Source: Bacteroidales bacterium
Lineage (GTDB): Bacteria; Bacteroidota; Bacteroidia; Bacteroidales; UBA1402
Reading direction: 5' to 3'
DNA length: 64,000 nt
Assembly (NCBI GenBank): GCA_017464285.1
Contig: JAFUDT010000006.1
Span: 119,159-183,158, forward strand
The notes below the pieces were generated by a model. It was not told the DNA's origin and did not search any database. It saw only the letters and a list, made by a program, of their open reading frames with translations. Numbering within the stretch: the stretch's first letter is position 1; each line of letters opens with the position of its first letter. The translations under genes were made by a program, and so were the position numbers. This document shows positions 36,099-44,466 of this stretch, piece by piece.

Positions 36099-37403
36099 AT
36101 GGAAACATTTCTTCGTGAGATGGAGGAATCTCTGCAGGACGAGTACTCGATTCTTGAGATCAGGGTCATGTACCGTATGCTGGACCGCCATATCAACGCC
36201 AAAGGTAGCAGTTTTCCCCAGACTTCGCAAACCCTGACATGGACCGAGGCCCTGGAACGGCTCAAGTCGGGGGAGCCTATCCAGTATATCCTGGGCAGTT
36301 GTGAATTCTATGGATTGGACTTTTTTGTCCGTGCTCCAGTCTTGATTCCCAGACCGGAAACCGAGGAACTGGCCGAATGGATCATACGGCTGGAATCTGG
36401 CCGCAAGGGTCGTCTGCTGGAGGTGGGGACGGGCAGCGGCTGTCTGGCCGTGACATTGGCAAAAGAATTGAATAACATGACTGTGGAGGCCTGGGACATT
36501 CTTCCCGAAGCTCTTTCCCTGGCCAGGGAAAACGCTGCCAGAATCGGAGTCAGAGCCGATTTCCGGCAGGTGGATCTTTTTCAGGCTTCTGCTTCGTCGG
36601 CTAAGAAAAAATACGATCTTCTGGTGAGCAATCCTCCCTATGTCCGTCGCTCAGAGGCCGGGGGGATGTCCCGTCATGTACTTGAATTTGAATCGCCCGT
36701 AGCCCTGTTTGTCCCCGATGAAGACCCTTTGTGCTACTACCGGGCACTGGCCGGCCTCGGGCGGCGTGTCCTCCGTGACGGCGGTGCCATTTATGTGGAA
36801 ATCAATGCCCGCCTTGGACAGGAAACCCTGGCACTGTTCAGGCAGGAAGGGTATGAACAGGTCGAGCTGCGACGGGATATTTCCGGACGCGACCGGATGA
36901 TCCGGGCGTTGTTGCCGGCACCCGAAATGACCGATGAAGAAATCTATGCCAAGGCCCTGAGTCGTGCTGCGGCACTCTGCTCCCGCTCGGAACACTGCAG
37001 TTCGGAGCTCCGCTGCAAACTGGAAAAATCCGGCCTCTCCCAGGAACAGATTCTCCGTCTGCTGAGCCATCTGCAGAAAGAAGGCTACCTGGACGATGCC
37101 CGCTATGCCCGGGCCTATGCTTCGGATCAGTTCCGGTTTGCCCGTTGGGGACGGCTGAAAATCCGCCAAGCCTTAAGAATGAAAAGAATCGCGGAGCCGC
37201 TCATTGGCGAAGCCTTGGCCGTCATTTCCGAGGAAGACTACCGAAAAACGCTCGAAAGTCTGTTGCGTGACAAGCAGCGCAGCCTGCGGGTGTCCTCTCC
37301 AGCCGAGCTTTCGGCTAAACTTCTCCGCTTTGCCTACAGTCGCGGCTTTGAACCAGAAACAGCTCGTTTATGCCTGCCCTCTTCGGACGATTACTGGACC
37401 TGA
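36099..37403 (+). CDS. Fusion of release-factor glutamine methyltransferase PrmC and RecX
   Basis: The 434-residue frame joins two complete proteins. Residues 1-274 are PrmC/HemK: a helical N-terminus with PIQYILGSCEFYG, RPETEELAEWI, the SAM motif LLEVGTGSGCLAVTLA and the substrate motif NPPY at 178-181. PrmC methylates the GGQ glutamine of release factors. Residues 277-434 are RecX, a RecA inhibitor: ALSRAAALCSRSEHC, SELRCKLEKSGL, YLDDARYARAYASDQFRFA and RFAYSRGFE. M277 (36927) fits the usual RecX start, so the fusion looks like loss of the stop between neighbouring genes. comF overlaps the end by 34 nt. A sequencing error at the junction is unlikely, since both parts are in the same undisturbed frame. 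Confidence 0.9.
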   Translation: METFLREMEESLQDEYSILEIRVMYRMLDRHINAKGSSFPQTSQTLTWTEALERLKSGEPIQYILGSCEFYGLDFFVRAPVLIPRPETEELAEWIIRLESGRKGRLLEVGTGSGCLAVTLAKELNNMTVEAWDILPEALSLARENAARIGVRADFRQVDLFQASASSAKKKYDLLVSNPPYVRRSEAGGMSRHVLEFESPVALFVPDEDPLCYYRALAGLGRRVLRDGGAIYVEINARLGQETLALFRQEGYEQVELRRDISGRDRMIRALLPAPEMTDEEIYAKALSRAAALCSRSEHCSSELRCKLEKSGLSQEQILRLLSHLQKEGYLDDARYARAYASDQFRFARWGRLKIRQALRMKRIAEPLIGEALAVISEEDYRKTLESLLRDKQRSLRVSSPAELSAKLLRFAYSRGFEPETARLCLPSSDDYWT

Positions 37404-38056
37404 TCTTCCCGCCCTTGTGCCCGGTTTGCGGTGATTTGCTGACGGCAGGGGAGCCTTGCCTGTGTGCCGCCTGCCGTTATGCCTTACCCCGTACCCGGTT
37501 TGAGGATTTCCGCTGCAACAAGGCTGTGGACCGCCTGGCGGGCAAGGTCCGTTTCGACAGAGCCTATGCGTTTTTCCATTATACGAAAGAATCGTCGGTA
37601 CAGTGTCTGATCGAGCGTTTCAAATATCAGGGTGAGGGTCGGCTGGCTTCTTATTTGGGGCAGCTTGCCGGCCGGGACCTCTCCATGCGGCGCTTTTTTG
37701 AAGGAATGGACCTGCTTGTTCCCGTCCCTTTGCATCCCTCCCGCCAGCGGCAGCGGGGCTACAACCAAAGTGAACTGATTGCCGGCGGATTGTCCTTGCA
37801 GGCCGGTCTGCCGGTATCTGCAGAGGCTCTCTGCCGTCTGGTCAGGACGGAGACACAGACCCGTAAAGGTCTCTGGGAGCGTCAGGTCAACACGCAGGGT
37901 GTATTCGAGGCTCCCCGGCCCGAACTCATTCAAGGGAAGCATGTATTGCTGGTGGACGATGTGCTGACCACCGGAGCGACGATGCAGGCCTGTGCGGAGG
38001 CTCTTTGGCGGGCAGGCTGCGGTCAGCTCAGTTTTTTTGCCCTGGCCTTGGCATGA
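37370..38056 (+). CDS. ComF family phosphoribosyltransferase-like protein
   Basis: The 228-residue protein has an N-terminal zinc-ribbon (C17-x-x-C20 and C32-x-x-C35). It continues with the ComF core, including VPVPLHPSRQRQRGYNQSE, and the PRPP-binding motif VLLVDDVLTTGATM. ComF proteins take part in DNA uptake in competent bacteria, but their biochemical activity is unresolved and the gene occurs widely. It begins 34 nt inside the prmC-recX frame, so it is translationally coupled. dprA is elsewhere in the window. Confidence 0.93.
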   Translation: MPALFGRLLDLIFPPLCPVCGDLLTAGEPCLCAACRYALPRTRFEDFRCNKAVDRLAGKVRFDRAYAFFHYTKESSVQCLIERFKYQGEGRLASYLGQLAGRDLSMRRFFEGMDLLVPVPLHPSRQRQRGYNQSELIAGGLSLQAGLPVSAEALCRLVRTETQTRKGLWERQVNTQGVFEAPRPELIQGKHVLLVDDVLTTGATMQACAEALWRAGCGQLSFFALALA

Positions 38057-38113
38057 GCGGGTAGTGGGCTTGCGCCCTACAAGATACGCTGCGCCTCACC
38101 AAAAACAAATAAA

Positions 38114-38145
38114 TTTGCTTTTGGATTCGGCTTGCAGTATCTTTG
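38114..38145 (+). promoter_or_regulatory. Complete -33/-7 promoter for pyrE
   Basis: TTTG (38114-38117) and TATCTTTG (38138-38145) are separated by exactly 20 nt. The predicted leader to the ATG at 38161 is about 12 nt. The longest open frame starts at a TTG inside this -7 box and is rejected for that reason. Confidence 0.75.
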
Positions 38146-38160
38146 TCCCAATCTGGAAAA

Positions 38161-38805
38161 ATGAGAAATATGAAGGTCGTTGAGAGAATTCTTGCTGAAA
38201 AACTTCTTGAAATCAAGGCGGTGAAATTGCAGCCCAAGAGTCCGTTTACGTGGGCCAGCGGGTGGAAGTCGCCCATTTACTGCGATAACCGCAAAACTCT
38301 TTCCTATCCCGGCCTGCGCAGCTTCGTCAAGTTGGAGCTGTCCCGCCTTGTGATGGAAAAATATCCCGATGCCACAGCTATCGCCGGAGTGGCCACGGGG
38401 GCTATTGCCCAGGGGGCTCTGGTGGCCGAGGAGCTGCACCTGCCCTTTGTCTATGTCCGTTCTTCTCCCAAGGACCATGGTCTGGAAAACACTATCGAAG
38501 GGGATTTGAAGCCGGGTCAGAAAGTGGTGGTTATTGAGGATCTGGTCTCGACCGGCTCCAGCAGCCTTAAGGCCGTTGATGCCTTGCGCCGTGCGGGCAG
38601 CGAGGTGCTGGGAATGCTGGCGTCTTTTACTTACAGTTTCCCCCTGGCCGAGGAGAAATTCCGTCAGGCCGGTGTCGTGCTCCACACACTCTGCAACTAC
38701 GAGACCATACTGGAAACGGCCCTGGAAACAGATTATATCACCCCCGGCGATATGTCCGCGCTGCGTGAGTGGCGTCAGGATCCCGCCTCATGGCAGGCCG
38801 ACTAA
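38161..38805 (+). CDS. pyrE: Orotate phosphoribosyltransferase
   Basis: PyrE couples orotate to PRPP to make OMP in pyrimidine synthesis. The 214-residue enzyme carries SPFTWASGWKSPIYCDNR, where the orotate and PRPP pyrophosphate contacts lie, and GVATGAIAQGALVAEEL. The PRPP signature is VVVIEDLVSTGSSSL. ATG 38161 is chosen because it lies just after the promoter; the ATG at 38170 is also possible. It is first in a unit with an SRPBCC protein (13 nt later) and argH (13 nt further). Confidence 0.96.
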   Translation: MRNMKVVERILAEKLLEIKAVKLQPKSPFTWASGWKSPIYCDNRKTLSYPGLRSFVKLELSRLVMEKYPDATAIAGVATGAIAQGALVAEELHLPFVYVRSSPKDHGLENTIEGDLKPGQKVVVIEDLVSTGSSSLKAVDALRRAGSEVLGMLASFTYSFPLAEEKFRQAGVVLHTLCNYETILETALETDYITPGDMSALREWRQDPASWQAD

Positions 38806-38818
38806 ACAAGCAAGACTC

Positions 38819-39235
38819 ATGACAGATTTCGTCAGCCAAATCAAGATCGTGCCCTCTTCACAGCATGCCGTCTTTGACACTTTGTCCGATCTCAACCATC
38901 TGAACAAGATTGAATCCTTGATTCCTTCGGAAAAAATAAGGGACATCAGCTATGACAGGGATACGGTCAGTTTCCGTGTCGATATGCCGGGAGTCGGGGA
39001 AATGAGCCTTCGCATCGTCGAACGTGAGCCGGACAACACTATCAAAATGGTGACCGACAAATCGCCTATTCCCTTCACCTTCTGGGTACAGCTCAAGGAA
39101 AAGGACAGCGTCAGCAGTTTCTTGAAACTCACCTTGAGGGCCGACCTGCCTTTCATGCTCAAGGGCATGCTCTCCAAACCCTTGCAGGAAGGCATCGACA
39201 AACTGGCCGATGGACTGGCTGCCTGGACATATTGA
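38819..39235 (+). CDS. SRPBCC (START-like) family protein
   Basis: The 138-residue protein has the helix-grip pattern of SRPBCC proteins: an N-terminal strand QIKIVPSSQHAVFDTLSDLNHL, alternating strands (TVSFRVDMPGVGEMSLRI) and a long C-terminal amphipathic helix from about 118. Such proteins bind hydrophobic ligands; no catalytic residue or ligand is recognised. The longer open frame begins inside pyrE at 38534 but only the part from ATG 38819 is coding, because the earlier part overlaps pyrE in another frame. It lies between pyrE and argH in one transcription unit, a position I recall from other Bacteroidales. Confidence 0.85.
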   Translation: MTDFVSQIKIVPSSQHAVFDTLSDLNHLNKIESLIPSEKIRDISYDRDTVSFRVDMPGVGEMSLRIVEREPDNTIKMVTDKSPIPFTFWVQLKEKDSVSSFLKLTLRADLPFMLKGMLSKPLQEGIDKLADGLAAWTY

Positions 39236-39248
39236 AAACAAGCATATC

Positions 39249-40586
39249 ATGAACAAACTTTGGCAGAAAAACACCATCGTCGATAAAGACATCGAACGCT
39301 TTACCGTCGGCAGGGACCCGGAAATGGACATGTATCTCGCCCCTTATGATGTACTGGGCTCTATGGCTCATGTCAAGATGCTGGCATCCATTGGCCTTAT
39401 CGAAAAAGAGGAGTTGCCGCTCTTGCTGCACGAGCTGCGGGCCGTCCATGCCCGGATACAGGCTGGAGACTTTGTCATCGAGCCCGGGGTGGAAGACATC
39501 CACTCGCAGGTGGAACTGCAACTGACACGCCGTTTGGGAGATCTTGGGAAAAAAATACACAGCGGCCGTTCCCGCAACGACCAGGTGCTGCTCGACTTGC
39601 GGCTCTTTACCCGTGCCAGAATAGAAAAGGTCGTGTGTTCAGTACAGCATCTTTTCGAGGTACTGCAGGCTCAGAGTGAAAAGTACAAGGCCGTGCTCAT
39701 GCCCGGCTATACCCATCTGCAGGTTGCCATGCCCTCGTCTTTCGGCCTTTGGTTCGGCGCTTATGCCGAGTCTCTGACAGACGATATGCAACTGTTGTCG
39801 GCTGCCTATCGGATATGCAATCGCAACCCGCTGGGTTCGGCGGCCGGCTACGGATCCTCTTTTCCGCTTAACCGTCGGCTCACAACTGAACTGCTCGGCT
39901 TCGACGATCTGAACTACAATGTGGTCTATGCCCAAATGGGCCGTGGCAAAATGGAACGCAGCGTGGCTTTTGCCTTGGCCTCTGTGGCCGGAACGCTCTC
40001 AAAACTCGCCTTCGATGCCTGTTTGTTCAGTTCCCAGAATTTCAGTTTCATCAGCCTGCCTGCCGAGTTCACCACCGGTTCGAGCATCATGCCGCACAAG
40101 AAAAATCCGGATGTCTTTGAACTGACCAGGGCCAAGTGTAACCGTCTGCAGTCGCTGCCGGAAGATATTTCCGGCATTGTGCAGAATCTGCCCTCCGGTT
40201 ATTTTCGTGATTTTCAGATTATCAAGGAGATTTTCCTGCCTGCTTTCGACGAACTGTGCGACTGTCTGGACATGACCGCCCTCATGCTGTCCCGTCTCAA
40301 AGTGAACGAGCATATTCTGGATGACGACAAGTATCTCTACCTGTTCAGCGTGGAAGAAGTCAACAAGCGGGTGTTGCAGGGTGTTCCCTTCCGCGATGCC
40401 TACCGTCAGGTCGGTTTGGAGATCGAGGCCGGCCGGTTTACGACCGACCGTCAGGTGCACCATACGCATGAGGGCAGTATCGGAAGGCTTTGCAACGAGC
40501 AGATTGCCGATCGTCAGAAGGCCCTGACCGATTCTTTCGGGTTTGACAAGGTCCATCAGGCGGAATCGGCCCTGCTGGCAGAATAA
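39249..40586 (+). CDS. argH: Argininosuccinate lyase
   Basis: ArgH splits argininosuccinate into arginine and fumarate, the last step of arginine synthesis. The 445-residue protein has EDIHSQVELQLTRRLG and KIHSGRSRNDQV, PGYTHLQVAMPSSFGLWF with the catalytic His, and the superfamily signature GSSIMPHKKNPD at about 277-288. The ATG at 39249 is chosen; an upstream in-frame codon lies within the SRPBCC gene. A strong bidirectional terminator follows before the convergent clpB. Confidence 0.96.
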   Translation: MNKLWQKNTIVDKDIERFTVGRDPEMDMYLAPYDVLGSMAHVKMLASIGLIEKEELPLLLHELRAVHARIQAGDFVIEPGVEDIHSQVELQLTRRLGDLGKKIHSGRSRNDQVLLDLRLFTRARIEKVVCSVQHLFEVLQAQSEKYKAVLMPGYTHLQVAMPSSFGLWFGAYAESLTDDMQLLSAAYRICNRNPLGSAAGYGSSFPLNRRLTTELLGFDDLNYNVVYAQMGRGKMERSVAFALASVAGTLSKLAFDACLFSSQNFSFISLPAEFTTGSSIMPHKKNPDVFELTRAKCNRLQSLPEDISGIVQNLPSGYFRDFQIIKEIFLPAFDELCDCLDMTALMLSRLKVNEHILDDDKYLYLFSVEEVNKRVLQGVPFRDAYRQVGLEIEAGRFTTDRQVHHTHEGSIGRLCNEQIADRQKALTDSFGFDKVHQAESALLAE

Positions 40587-40603
40587 TCCTGCCGTTAGAA
40601 AAT

Positions 40604-40640
40604 GACAAGGCGGGTTCCCGTTCGTGGAATCCGCCTTGTC
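40604..40640. terminator. Strong bidirectional terminator between argH and clpB
   Basis: A 15-bp stem (40604-40618 with 40626-40640, one G-U pair, 7-nt loop) lies between the two convergent stop codons. On the plus strand it is followed by TTGTACACTCTTT, on the minus strand by ATTTTCTAAC. Its placement and strength fit termination of both genes. Confidence 0.75.
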
Positions 40641-40670
40641 TTGTACACTCTTTAGCGCGGCAGCCCAATC

Positions 40671-42836
40671 TTAGTGTCGGAAGACAATGTCGCCGTTCTC
40701 CACGTCGATGAGGACATTTTGCCCCTTTTCCACGGTGCCGGCCAGCAAGGCTTTGGACAGTTCGTTGAGAATCTCTTTTTGGATGAGCCTTTTGACGGGC
40801 CTGGCGCCGAACTGCGGATCGTAGCCGGCATCGGCCAGATACCCGATGGCTCGTTCGCTTGCCGTCAGCTGCAAGCCCTGTTGGCCAAGCTGGCTGGACA
40901 GGCGTTCGATCTGCAGGCGGACAATTTCTCGAATATTCTCTTCGCTCAGAGGGCTGAACATGATGATTTCATCAATACGGTTCAGAAACTCGGGCCGGAT
41001 ATTCCGTTTAAGCATTTCGAAAACCTCCTGCTGCGTCTGTTGCAGGACCTCTTCGCGGTTGTTGTCGTTCATTTTCTCAAACTTCTCCTGTATCAGAGTG
41101 GATCCCAGGTTGGAAGTCATGATAACGATCGTATTCTTGAAGTTGACCGTACGGCCCTTGTTGTCAGTCAGCCGGCCGTCATCGAGTACTTGCAGCAGGA
41201 TGTTGAAGACATCGGGATGCGCCTTTTCAATTTCATCGAACAGCACTACCGAATAAGGTTTGCGCCGCACAGCCTCGGTAAGCTGCCCGCCCTCGTCGTA
41301 ACCCACATATCCGGGAGGCGAACCGATAAGCCGGGTTACCGAGAATTTCTCCTGATATTCCGACATGTCGATACGGGTCATCATGTTCTCATCGTCGAAC
41401 AGGTATTCGGCCAGGGCTTTGGCCAGTTCGGTCTTGCCCACGCCGGTGCTGCCCAGGAAGATGAATGAGCCGATGGGCCGTTTGGGATCCTGTAGCCCGG
41501 CCCGGCTGCGGCGGACAGCATCGGCGATGGCTGTGATGGCCTGATCCTGACCAATGACCCTGCGGTGAAGCTCTTCTTCGAGATGGAGCAGCTTGTCGCG
41601 CTCACTCTGCATCATCCTGCTGACAGGTATGCCTGTCCAGCGGGAGACGACCTCGGCGATGTCGTCGGCATCGACCTCCTCTTTAATCATGCGGTGACCG
41701 TCCTGCTGTCGGAGCTGTTCGCTCTCGGCGGCAATCTGCTCCTCGGCCTGTCGGATTTTTCCGTAGCGGATTTCGGCTACTCGGCCGTAGTCGCCTTCCC
41801 GTTCTGCTCTGTCGGCTTCGTAACGCATTTGTTCGATGTCACGCTTGAGCTGCTGTATGTGGTCGATATGCTTTTTCTCTTTCTCCCAATCGCTGCGCAT
41901 GTTGTTTTCTTTCTCGCGCAGGTCTTTCAGTTCTTCGTCAAGGTGCCGGAGCTTGTCTTCGTCCTTTTCACGCTTGATGGCTGCCCGTTCGATTTCGAGC
42001 TGTCGGATCCGGCGGATGGTCTCGTCAAGTTCTTCCGGCACGGAGTCGGACTGCAGACGCAGTCGGGCGGCAGCTTCGTCCATCAGGTCGATTGCCTTGT
42101 CGGGGAGGAAGCGGTCGCTGATGTATCGTTGGGAGAGTTGTACGGCGGCAATGACCGCTTCGTCTTTGATACGGATGCGGTGGTGATTCTCGTATTTCTC
42201 CTTCAGGCCCCGGAGGATGGAAATGGCGTCAGCCTCATTGGGCTCATCGACCATGACCGGCTGGAATCTTCTTTCCAGCGCCTTGTCTTTTTCGAAATAC
42301 TTCTGGTATTCGTTCAGGGTTGTGGCCCCCACAGCCCTGAGCTCTCCTCTGGCCAATGCGGGTTTTAGGATGTTGGCGGCATCCATGGCTCCTTCGCCGG
42401 CTCCGGCTCCGACCAGTGTATGGATCTCATCGATGAAAAGAATGATTTCGCCATCGGCCTGTATGACTTCGCTGACGACTCCTTTAAGCCTTTCCTCAAA
42501 TTCCCCCTTATACTTGGCCCCTGCAATCAGAGCGCCCATATCCAAGGAATAGACCTGCTTGCTCTTTAGATTCTCCGGTACGTCTCCGCGGACGATTCTG
42601 TGGGCCAGCCCTTCGGCGATGGCCGTCTTGCCTGTGCCCGGCTCGCCGATCAGGATAGGGTTGTTCTTGGTCCTTCGGCTCAGAATCTGTAGTATTCGCC
42701 GAATCTCTTCGTCCCTGCCGATGACAGGGTCGAGTTTGCCGTTGCGAGCCTTTTCGTTCAAGTTGACGGCGAACTGGTCCAGGTTGGGATGCTGGCTCTG
42801 GCCTTGTGTCTGATGATTCTGATAGTTGTTGTTCAT
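40671..42836 (-). CDS. clpB: ClpB-type disaggregase without the N-terminal domain
   Basis: The 721-residue AAA+ protein has two ATPase modules. Module 1 has Walker A GEPGTGKT at 64-71 and Walker [10 protein letters not shown] long coiled-coil M-domain follows (about 275-400), which marks ClpB rather than ClpA or ClpC. Module 2 has Walker A GSTGVGKT and [14 protein letters not shown]. ClpB works with DnaK to dissolve aggregates. The usual N-terminal double Clp-N domain of about 150 residues is missing; instead a short Asn/Gln-rich tail (about 1-18) precedes the linker [27 protein letters not shown] in two parts. Upstream sequence (42837-42944) has no Clp-N similarity, so this is not a simple wrong start. 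Paired near-palindromes lie upstream. Confidence 0.93.
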   Translation of the reverse strand: MNNNYQNHQTQGQSQHPNLDQFAVNLNEKARNGKLDPVIGRDEEIRRILQILSRRTKNNPILIGEPGTGKTAIAEGLAHRIVRGDVPENLKSKQVYSLDMGALIAGAKYKGEFEERLKGVVSEVIQADGEIILFIDEIHTLVGAGAGEGAMDAANILKPALARGELRAVGATTLNEYQKYFEKDKALERRFQPVMVDEPNEADAISILRGLKEKYENHHRIRIKDEAVIAAVQLSQRYISDRFLPDKAIDLMDEAAARLRLQSDSVPEELDETIRRIRQLEIERAAIKREKDEDKLRHLDEELKDLREKENNMRSDWEKEKKHIDHIQQLKRDIEQMRYEADRAEREGDYGRVAEIRYGKIRQAEEQIAAESEQLRQQDGHRMIKEEVDADDIAEVVSRWTGIPVSRMMQSERDKLLHLEEELHRRVIGQDQAITAIADAVRRSRAGLQDPKRPIGSFIFLGSTGVGKTELAKALAEYLFDDENMMTRIDMSEYQEKFSVTRLIGSPPGYVGYDEGGQLTEAVRRKPYSVVLFDEIEKAHPDVFNILLQVLDDGRLTDNKGRTVNFKNTIVIMTSNLGSTLIQEKFEKMNDNNREEVLQQTQQEVFEMLKRNIRPEFLNRIDEIIMFSPLSEENIREIVRLQIERLSSQLGQQGLQLTASERAIGYLADAGYDPQFGARPVKRLIQKEILNELSKALLAGTVEKGQNVLIDVENGDIVFRH

Positions 42837-42967
42837 ATGGTGTTTTCTCCTTTCTTGTCTGGTATCCGCCTCCTTTTGCGGGCAGGCTTCCCCCAGAGTT
42901 GCAAAAACTGCGCCTGCCTCCGGTTTTTGTGCCAAATCGGCCATTAGCGGGCCTCAAAAAACAGCAA

Positions 42968-42982
42968 GTGTCATTATGGCAC
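42968..42982. promoter_or_regulatory. Near-palindromic operator-like site A upstream of clpB
   Basis: GTGTCATTATGGCAC is a 15-bp palindrome with one mismatched pair. A second copy starts 33 bp away, about three helical turns, so both would present on the same DNA face. It is not the CIRCE element. It lies 132 bp upstream of the clpB ATG in the 270-bp gap shared with the divergent DUF4861 gene. The binding protein is unknown; a stress regulator is a reasonable guess because of clpB. Confidence 0.55.
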
Positions 42983-43000
42983 GCATATACAGCCGAATAA

Positions 43001-43015
43001 GCGTCATAATGGCAG
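43001..43015. promoter_or_regulatory. Near-palindromic operator-like site B upstream of clpB
   Basis: GCGTCATAATGGCAG matches site A in 12 of 15 positions and shares the core GTCATWATGGCA in the same orientation. It lies 36 bp before the -33 box of the divergent DUF4861 gene, so the pair could control either or both genes. Confidence 0.5.
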
Positions 43016-43050
43016 TGTTTCTTCTGATGGAGAAAATCATCCTGCCGCCT

Positions 43051-43081
43051 TTTGCTATTGTCATTGTATTGAGTAATTTTG
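43051..43081 (+). promoter_or_regulatory. Complete -33/-7 promoter for the DUF4861-folA-meaB unit
   Basis: TTTG (43051-43054) and TAATTTTG (43074-43081) are separated by exactly 19 nt. The predicted leader to the ATG at 43107 is about 22 nt. Confidence 0.75.
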
Positions 43082-43106
43082 CACAGTCCATTATAGAAAA
43101 AAGCGT

Positions 43107-43973
43107 ATGAGAAACTCATTCAAGACATTGATGGTCTCCGTGCTGCTGGCTCTGCCTCTGTGGCTGCCGGCTCAGACCGATGTGAGCCTGTTCTGGCGTT
43201 CCGACAGTGTACAACTCGGTGAAATCTCGGTAGCCGACGGTGACCAGTACCGCAAAATCGGACACCACGGCCCTGCCATTGAAAACATGTATATGGCGTT
43301 GCGTATCTACTTCAATCACAGCGGCTCGATTGATGTCTATTCCAAGAAACAGCCCGGGCTGGAACTGTCCACCGCCCATTGGTATCCAACCGAGGCTATG
43401 CAGGCAGCCGGCTATGGTTGTGACGAATATAAGGTAGGCTCGACGGTGGGTCTGGGAGGTTACAACCTCTGGGACGGTGAGCAGTTTGTCAAGCTGACGG
43501 CCACCGAAGGCCGTGAGGTCCGCGTCCGGAGAATCAAGGGAGGCGCGGTGGCCGAAATGTTGGCCAAGGGTGTGCCTTATCAGCAGAAAAAGGTGGATAT
43601 CCTTATCCGGGTCACCATGAAGGACAAGGAGCGCTGGGCCATTGTCGAGGCTTTTTCCAAAAAGGGCGGCAAGGTGCAGTTCGCGACCGGTGTCAATTTC
43701 CATCCCGACAAGCAGGCCTTCACCGACCGGGGGCATATCGCCGTCTGGGGGCGTCATCCTGAGGATGTTTCCAAAAATCCGATCAACATCGGAGGCGGCA
43801 TGGTGTACAAGCAGCGGACCGTGGCCCAGAAGAAAGTGACGGAAGATGCCGTCATGATCATTTCCCGACCGGCCAGACACTACAAGACCAAGGTCGTTTC
43901 GGCCGGCGAGAAGGAAGCGGAGCTTAATACGGCCGACAAGTTCATCGAATATGTCAAGCACCTGAAATACTGA
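43107..43973 (+). CDS. DUF4861 domain exported protein
   Basis: The 288-residue protein has a signal peptide (about 1-22, ending LWLPAQ). The mature part is beta-rich and fits DUF4861: GPAIENMYMALRIYF, STVGLGGYNLWDGE and GVNFHPDKQAF. Members of this family in Bacteroidota are often found near polysaccharide-degradation genes, but no catalytic motif is established and there is no such locus here. It leads a unit with folA, which starts 4 nt after its stop. It faces clpB across a 270-bp region with the paired palindromes. Confidence 0.75.
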   Translation: MRNSFKTLMVSVLLALPLWLPAQTDVSLFWRSDSVQLGEISVADGDQYRKIGHHGPAIENMYMALRIYFNHSGSIDVYSKKQPGLELSTAHWYPTEAMQAAGYGCDEYKVGSTVGLGGYNLWDGEQFVKLTATEGREVRVRRIKGGAVAEMLAKGVPYQQKKVDILIRVTMKDKERWAIVEAFSKKGGKVQFATGVNFHPDKQAFTDRGHIAVWGRHPEDVSKNPINIGGGMVYKQRTVAQKKVTEDAVMIISRPARHYKTKVVSAGEKEAELNTADKFIEYVKHLKY

Positions 43974-43977
43974 GATC

Positions 43978-44466
43978 ATGGAAATTTCTTCTATCGTGGC
44001 GGTAGCCAGAAACAATGCCATTGGCAGGAACAACGGGCTGCTGTGTCATCTGCCTGAGGATTTGAAGCATTTCAAGGAAATCACTTCGGGTCATACGGTC
44101 ATTATGGGCCGCAATACCTTTTTTTCGCTGCCCAAGGGGGCGCTGCCGCATCGTCGCAACATCGTCTTGAGCCCCGATGACGAACAGTTTCCCGGCTGTG
44201 AGACGGCACATTCCTTTGCTGAGGTACTGAGCATGTGCCAAGGTGAAGACAAGATTTTCTTCATCGGCGGGGCCATGATCTACAGACAGGCGATGGAGTG
44301 GGTCAATTCGCTTTATATTACCTGGATTCATCATGATTTCGAGGCTGATGCCTTTTTTCCTGAAATCGACATGGCTCTCTGGAAGGAGGCCGGGCGTGAA
44401 GATCATTTCGAGGCGGCTCCCTACCCTTATTCTTTTGTTCACTACGTTAAAAACAGTAAGAAATGA
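43978..44466 (+). CDS. folA: Dihydrofolate reductase
   Basis: The 162-residue enzyme reduces dihydrofolate with NADPH. Visible motifs are SSIVAVARNNAIGRNNGLLCHLPEDLKHFK in two adjoining parts, containing the Met20-loop region and the catalytic acidic residue in LPEDL. HTVIMGRNTF holds the NADPH-binding Gly-Arg, and KIFFIGGAMIYRQAM is the second cofactor loop. It pairs functionally with thyA at 62630, which regenerates dihydrofolate. Its stop overlaps the next start codon as ATGA. Confidence 0.96.
   Translation: MEISSIVAVARNNAIGRNNGLLCHLPEDLKHFKEITSGHTVIMGRNTFFSLPKGALPHRRNIVLSPDDEQFPGCETAHSFAEVLSMCQGEDKIFFIGGAMIYRQAMEWVNSLYITWIHHDFEADAFFPEIDMALWKEAGREDHFEAAPYPYSFVHYVKNSKK

Noticed and set aside
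38534..38818. Upstream part of the SRPBCC open frame
   Set aside because: It overlaps pyrE in another frame and reads as an Arg/Ser/Trp-rich shadow; the SRPBCC fold begins at the ATG at 38819.
42837..42944. N-terminal extension of clpB
   Set aside because: The in-frame extension has no similarity to the Clp-N domain and is Ala/Gln/Lys-rich; the ATG at 42836 leads directly into the known linker.
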